NCBI GenBank assembly: GCA_023422485.1
Contig: JAGTAM010000076.1
Span: 1-5,986, forward strand
Source of the DNA: Pseudomonadota bacterium
GTDB taxonomy: Bacteria > Pseudomonadota > Alphaproteobacteria > Rhizobiales > Beijerinckiaceae
Direction of reading: 5' to 3'
DNA length: 5,986 nt
In this document: positions 1-3,066 of the stretch, in pieces
Position numbering within the stretch: position 1 is the stretch's first letter
How the letters are laid out: each line of letters opens with the position of its first letter
Translations under genes and position numbers: made by a program
The notes under the pieces: generated by a model
Told to the model about the DNA's origin: nothing
The model's database searches: none
Seen by the model: the letters and a program-made list of their open reading frames with translations, nothing else

Positions 1-158
1 GGCCCCCAGAAGCGGAAATAGGTGATCGCGGCGAGCACCGCGATCCCGGCCACGGCGACGCCTGCGAAGGTCACTTGCAGGATCGGTTCGTGGAACGGGA
101 TGTCCTCTAGAGAGAGGCGCCCGAACAGCAGATGCTGCAGGTCCGTGTTTGCGAACAT
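1..158 (-). CDS. cyoB: Cytochrome bo-type ubiquinol oxidase subunit I, N-terminal fragment
   Basis: This is the start of the haem-copper oxidase catalytic subunit, which carries the low-spin haem and the haem o-CuB oxygen-reduction centre in the inner membrane. Only 52 residues are visible and the gene runs off the left edge. The stretch FGRLSLEDIPFHEPI (residues 12-26) closely matches the N-terminus of E. coli CyoB as I remember it (FGKLSLDAVPFHEPI), and it is followed by a hydrophobic helix at about residues 29-48 ending in ITYFRFW. The haem and CuB histidines lie outside the window. The ATG at 158 is the only suitable start and gives about 11 residues more than the E. coli protein. The gene begins 39 bp after the cyoA stop, the normal cyoA-cyoB order, so it is very likely co-transcribed. 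The short fragment limits inference, but the match plus the context make the call firm. Confidence 0.93.
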   Translation of the reverse strand, partial: MFANTDLQHLLFGRLSLEDIPFHEPILQVTFAGVAVAGIAVLAAITYFRFWG

Positions 159-167
159 GGAATGAGG

Positions 168-174
168 CTCGTCC
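168..174 (-). promoter_or_regulatory. Possible ribosome binding site of cyoB
   Basis: On the minus strand GGACGAG lies 9 nt before the ATG at 158. It is a partial match to the anti-Shine-Dalgarno complement and is the best candidate in the 39-bp cyoA-cyoB gap. The match is weak, so translational coupling to cyoA is also possible. Confidence 0.3.
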
Positions 175-197
175 GTAAATCCTGGGGCGGCGACGGA

Positions 198-1340
198 TCA
201 GTTGTTGGTCTGGTCGGGAGCGGGGCGGCCTTGGCCGCTCCCCTCGTGGGTCTTGTCGGAATCGGGCGACTCGCTCTTGGGCGCGCGGTGCGAGGCCGGC
301 GTCGTCGCCCCCGGTGCCTCGTCGCCCCGCTGCGTGTGGCGGTTGTCGTAGCTGAGCCGCTCGGCGTTCTCGCGGCTCTCCTTGCCGGCGCCGCCCTTGG
401 CGTCGATGGCCATCATCTCGCCCATGCACATCTTGCCGGGCATGGCGCACATGCCGACGATCTTGCCGAAGAGGCCGTCGGCGAACTTCGAGTAATAGGT
501 GACGGGCACCCGCTCGCTCGGGCGTTCGAGCTCGAGATAAGCATCGCGGGTCAGGTCCGAACCCTGCTGCTTCACTTTGGCAACCCACTGGTCGAAGCCG
601 TCGCCGTCGAGCCCGTGGAACTTGAAGGTCATGCGCGAGAAGCCGGTGCCGCTGTAGTGCGAGGACAGGCCCTCGTACTCGCCGGCCTTGTTGATCACCG
701 CGTGGAGCTGCGTCTGCATGCCGGGCATGGCGTAGATCATGCCGGCGAGCGCGGGGACGTAGAAGGCGTTCATCACCGAGGAGGCGGTGATCTTGAACTG
801 GATCGGCCGGTTCACCGGCGCGGCCAACTCGTTGACGGTGGCGACGTTGTATTCGGGATAGAAGAACAGCCACTTCCAATCGAGGGCGACGACCTGCACC
901 TCGAGCGGCTTCACGTTCGCCGCGATCGGCTTGCCGGGTTCGATGCGCGAGAGCGGCCGGAACGGGTCGAGGGTGTGGGTGCTGATCCAGGTCAGGGCGC
1001 CGAGCGCGATGATGATCAGCAGCGGCGCGGTCCAGATCACCACTTCGAGCCCGGTCGAGTGATCCCAGTCGGGGTCGTGGCGGGCCGCCGTGTTCGAGGC
1101 GCGGTAGCGCCACGCGAACAGCAGGGTCAGCGCGATCACGGGCACGATGATGAGCAGCATCAGCCCCGTCGAGGCGAGGATGAGGTTGCGCTGCTGCACG
1201 GCGATGTCGCCCGACGGCTGCATCACCACGAGGTTGCAGCCGGCGAGCAGGCCGAACAGGGGCAGCAGGACGGCGCCCTGCAGGATCCGGCGCGCGGAGC
1301 CGGCCCCGGAACGGGCTCTCAATGAACGGTCGGCGGTCAT
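198..1340 (-). CDS. cyoA: Cytochrome bo-type ubiquinol oxidase subunit II (lipoprotein)
   Basis: CyoA is the second subunit of the bo-type quinol oxidase, with two membrane helices and a periplasmic cupredoxin-fold domain. Using the ATG at 1340 the protein has 380 residues. It begins with a lipoprotein signal: basic residues around 5-18, a hydrophobic stretch, and lipobox LAGC with Cys35. Helices lie at about 53-76 and 98-118. The globular domain includes LDWKWLFFYPE (153-163), SVMNAFYVPALAG (188-200) and YAMPGMQTQLH (203-213). Where cytochrome c oxidases carry CuA cysteines, this protein reads SSHYSGTGFS (226-235) with no Cys, which indicates a quinol oxidase. A C-terminal CyoA-type region (FDQWVAKVKQ, 249-258) follows. 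Odd features are a Met/Cys cluster at 297-310 and a hydrophilic tail at about 311-380. The frame stays open upstream to a TTG at 1454, with another ATG at 1361. I chose 1340 because it gives a compact signal peptide, but no start has a convincing ribosome site. Confidence 0.95.
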   Translation of the reverse strand: MTADRSLRARSGAGSARRILQGAVLLPLFGLLAGCNLVVMQPSGDIAVQQRNLILASTGLMLLIIVPVIALTLLFAWRYRASNTAARHDPDWDHSTGLEVVIWTAPLLIIIALGALTWISTHTLDPFRPLSRIEPGKPIAANVKPLEVQVVALDWKWLFFYPEYNVATVNELAAPVNRPIQFKITASSVMNAFYVPALAGMIYAMPGMQTQLHAVINKAGEYEGLSSHYSGTGFSRMTFKFHGLDGDGFDQWVAKVKQQGSDLTRDAYLELERPSERVPVTYYSKFADGLFGKIVGMCAMPGKMCMGEMMAIDAKGGAGKESRENAERLSYDNRHTQRGDEAPGATTPASHRAPKSESPDSDKTHEGSGQGRPAPDQTNN

Positions 1341-1455
1341 GGCCACGAATCTTCGTTCCATCGCAAGGGCCGCGCGGGCATCGTCCCGCACGGCGACGGT
1401 TCGTTTCTCTCGAGATCCCGCGGTGAGAGGCTGTCCGCCCGCGGGCCCGAACAAA
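1341..1455. other. Gap between the MFS gene and cyoA
   Basis: This 115-bp gap stays open in the cyoA frame and so could code for an N-terminal extension of CyoA, but the translated stretch is Ala/Arg-rich and would place unneeded residues before the signal peptide. I see short GC-rich self-complementary pieces such as TCTCGAGA but no hairpin followed by a T-run and no convincing -35/-10 pair. The simplest reading is read-through from the MFS gene into cyoA. Confidence 0.5.
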
Positions 1456-2790
1456 TCACATCTGGCGCATCTCGGAGCGGTCGAGGGAGAGCGCGAGCAG
1501 CGTCGCCAGCGCGCCGGACAGCAGGTACACGCCGACCATGGCGAGGCCGTAGGCGGTGGAGAGATACAGCACCACGAGGGGTGCGAACCCTGCGCCGAAC
1601 AGCCAGGCGAGGTCCGAGGTCAGCGCCGCGCCGGTATAGCGGTAGCGCGAGCCGAGCCGCGACGTCACGGCGCCGGCGGTCTGGCCGTAGGACAGGCCGA
1701 GCAGCATGAAGCCGATATTGACGTAGATCGTCTGGCCGATGGCGTTCTCGCCGAAGATCAGCGGCGCCAGGATCGAGCCGCAGGCGAACGCGGCGATCAG
1801 GCCGGCGCTGATGAGCAGCATGTTGCGGCGCCCGATCTGGTCGGCGATCAGGCCGGAGGCGGCGACCGCGCCGGCGCAGATGACGGCGCCGGAGAACTGC
1901 ACCATCAGGAAGTCGCCGGCGGAGCGGTCGCTCGACAGGACGAGCCACGCGATCGGGAAGATCGTCACGAGGTGGAACAGGGCGAAGCTCGCCAGCGGGA
2001 CGAAGGCGCCGATCCACACGTCCAGCGCGTGGTGGCGGGCGAGATCGACGATGCCGACGGGCTCGAGCTGGCCCTTGTCGAGGAGCCGGGTGAATTCCGG
2101 CGTCGCAACGAGGCGCAGGCGGGCGAACAGGGCCACGACGTTGATGGTGAAGGCGCAGAAGAACGGGAAGCGCCAGCCCCAGTCGGTGAAGTCCTCAGGC
2201 GTCAGGTTGACCACGAAGAAGGCGAACAGGGCGCTCGCCACCATGAAGCCGAACGGCGCGCCGAGCTGCGGGATCATCGCGTACCAGCCGCGGCGCTCGC
2301 GCGGCGCGTTGAGGGCGAGAAGCGAGGCCATGCCGTCCCAGGCGCCGCCCAGCGCGAAGCCCTGCGCCACCCGCAGGATCGCCAGCAGCTCGATGGAGAC
2401 GATCCCGATCGAGTTGTAGCTCGGCAGGAAGCTGATCGCCGCGGTCGAGCCGCCGAGCAGGAACAGGGCGGCGGTGAGCTTCACTCCGCGCCCGTGCCGC
2501 TTGTGCACCCACATGAAGAAGATCGACCCGAGCGGGCGGGCGATGAAGGCGAGCGCGAAGATGGCGAAGGAGTAGAGCGTGCCCGTCAGCGGGTCGACGA
2601 AGGGGAAGAACACCTTCGGGAACACCAGCACCGAGGCGATGCCGAACACGAAGAAGTCGAAATATTCCGAGGCGCGCCCGATCACCACGCCGAGCGCGAT
2701 ATCGTTGGGGCTGACGTCGTGGTGGCTCATGGCCACCTGCGCGTCGCGCTCGAGCGGATGGGAATTGGCCGTGGCGTGGTCGGTGGTCAT
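1456..2790 (-). CDS. MFS transporter, metabolite:H+ symporter (MHS)-like, in the cyo operon
   Basis: This is a 444-residue inner-membrane secondary transporter with about 12 hydrophobic segments. MHS-type hallmarks, in order, are GRASEYFDFFVFG in TM1 (38-50), ARPLGSIFFMWVHKRHGR between TM2 and TM3 (84-101), RVAQGFALGGAWDG in TM4 (140-153), the second-half motif GLIADQIGRR (313-322), and SRYRYTGAALTSDLAW (381-396), which resembles the conserved RYTGAS region of this family. Known MHS members move dicarboxylates, citrate, osmolytes or aromatic acids with protons; the cargo here cannot be told from sequence. The motif between TM2 and TM3 lacks its usual Asp (Lys97 instead) and the common GGEWGG reads GGAWDG. 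I chose the ATG at 2790. The frame is open to an ATG at 2961, but the extra 57 residues are Cys- and Arg-rich and do not look like a transporter N-terminus. An ATG at 2730 is also possible. The gene ends 115 bp before cyoA on the same strand and is probably its operon partner. Confidence 0.88.
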   Translation of the reverse strand: MTTDHATANSHPLERDAQVAMSHHDVSPNDIALGVVIGRASEYFDFFVFGIASVLVFPKVFFPFVDPLTGTLYSFAIFALAFIARPLGSIFFMWVHKRHGRGVKLTAALFLLGGSTAAISFLPSYNSIGIVSIELLAILRVAQGFALGGAWDGMASLLALNAPRERRGWYAMIPQLGAPFGFMVASALFAFFVVNLTPEDFTDWGWRFPFFCAFTINVVALFARLRLVATPEFTRLLDKGQLEPVGIVDLARHHALDVWIGAFVPLASFALFHLVTIFPIAWLVLSSDRSAGDFLMVQFSGAVICAGAVAASGLIADQIGRRNMLLISAGLIAAFACGSILAPLIFGENAIGQTIYVNIGFMLLGLSYGQTAGAVTSRLGSRYRYTGAALTSDLAWLFGAGFAPLVVLYLSTAYGLAMVGVYLLSGALATLLALSLDRSEMRQM

Positions 2791-2951
2791 CGCGGGCAGC
2801 CGGCTCGCCTGAAGGTACGATCGAAGCCGCCGCCTTGCCGCGGCGTTCGGCACGTGCCTAGCGGATGGGTTGACATACGAAAAGAGAATTTGGTGCCGCA
2901 GCAGGTTACACAGAACGGCTATGCAAACAGAGCAGGGGTGATGCGTTTGAG

Positions 2952-2976
2952 CGCGCAACATTCCTTACACTGCGCG
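2952..2976. repeat. Inverted repeat, possible operator
   Basis: Arms CGCGCA (2952-2957) and TGCGCG (2971-2976) are perfect inverted 6-mers separated by 13 bp, so equivalent positions lie 19 bp apart, about two helical turns. The repeat sits in the AT-richer part of the gap upstream of the MFS gene, next to the TATTAT element, where a regulator could act. Six-base GC arms can arise by chance in such DNA. Confidence 0.25.
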
Positions 2977-3003
2977 AAAACTGCATAATAGAGCCGGTCT
3001 TTC

Positions 3004-3034
3004 TCCGGCCGACGGAACGAAACTTCCCGCCGGA
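3004..3034 (-). repeat. Hairpin downstream of the RND gene, possible transcript end
   Basis: On the minus strand TCCGGC pairs with GCCGGA as the outer stem, and GGAA with TTCC as the inner stem around a GTTTCG loop, with a small asymmetric internal loop. It begins about 32 nt after the RND stop codon, where a terminator or a 3'-end-protecting hairpin would be expected. No T-run follows (GAAAGACC), so it is not a classic intrinsic terminator. Confidence 0.35.
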
Positions 3035-3045
3035 CGGAGCGCCTG

Positions 3046-3059
3046 CGCCGGATCCGGCG
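3046..3059. repeat. Perfect 14-bp palindrome after the RND stop
   Basis: CGCCGGATCCGGCG is a perfect palindrome without a spacer, 7 bp past the RND stop codon. It could be a protein-binding site or part of a composite 3'-end structure with the neighbouring hairpin. GC-rich DNA produces such palindromes easily, so function is uncertain. Confidence 0.3.
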
Positions 3060-3066
3060 TCCCGTG

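Larger units (their letters stand above)
2791..3066. promoter_or_regulatory. Intergenic region, probable promoter zone of the MFS-cyo operon
   Basis: This 276-bp gap separates the RND stop from the MFS start. The part at about 2862-2990 is visibly richer in A and T than its surroundings, which fits a promoter region for the genes to the left. On the minus strand TATTAT at 2990-2985 resembles a -10 element, but no good -35 lies at the right distance, so I do not assign a promoter. An inverted repeat sits at 2952-2976, a 10-bp palindrome GGCACGTGCC at 2849-2858, and a hairpin plus a palindrome at 3004-3059. I see no FNR-type TTGAT-N4-ATCAA box, tRNA or small gene. Confidence 0.45.

Noticed and set aside
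132..1325. Long plus-strand reading frame opposite cyoA (about 397 residues)
   Set aside because: Its translation is rich in Val, Gly, Arg, His and Asp with no recognisable domain, and it lies wholly antisense to a well-supported cyoA. Such frames are typical in GC-rich genomes.
198..1340. Cytochrome c oxidase subunit II (CoxB/CtaC)
   Set aside because: The CuA-binding cysteines are absent, the lipoprotein signal and the CyoA-type C-terminal region are present, and a CyoB-like N-terminus follows.
2870..2875. TTGACA on the plus strand as a -35 element
   Set aside because: No -10-like hexamer lies 16-18 bp downstream (the bases there are GC-rich), and no plus-strand gene follows.
1147..2988. 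Plus-strand frame of about 613 residues opposite the MFS gene
   Set aside because: The product is a low-complexity Arg/Glu/Gln/His/Asp string that mirrors the codons of the MFS gene; there are no membrane or catalytic motifs and no ribosome site.
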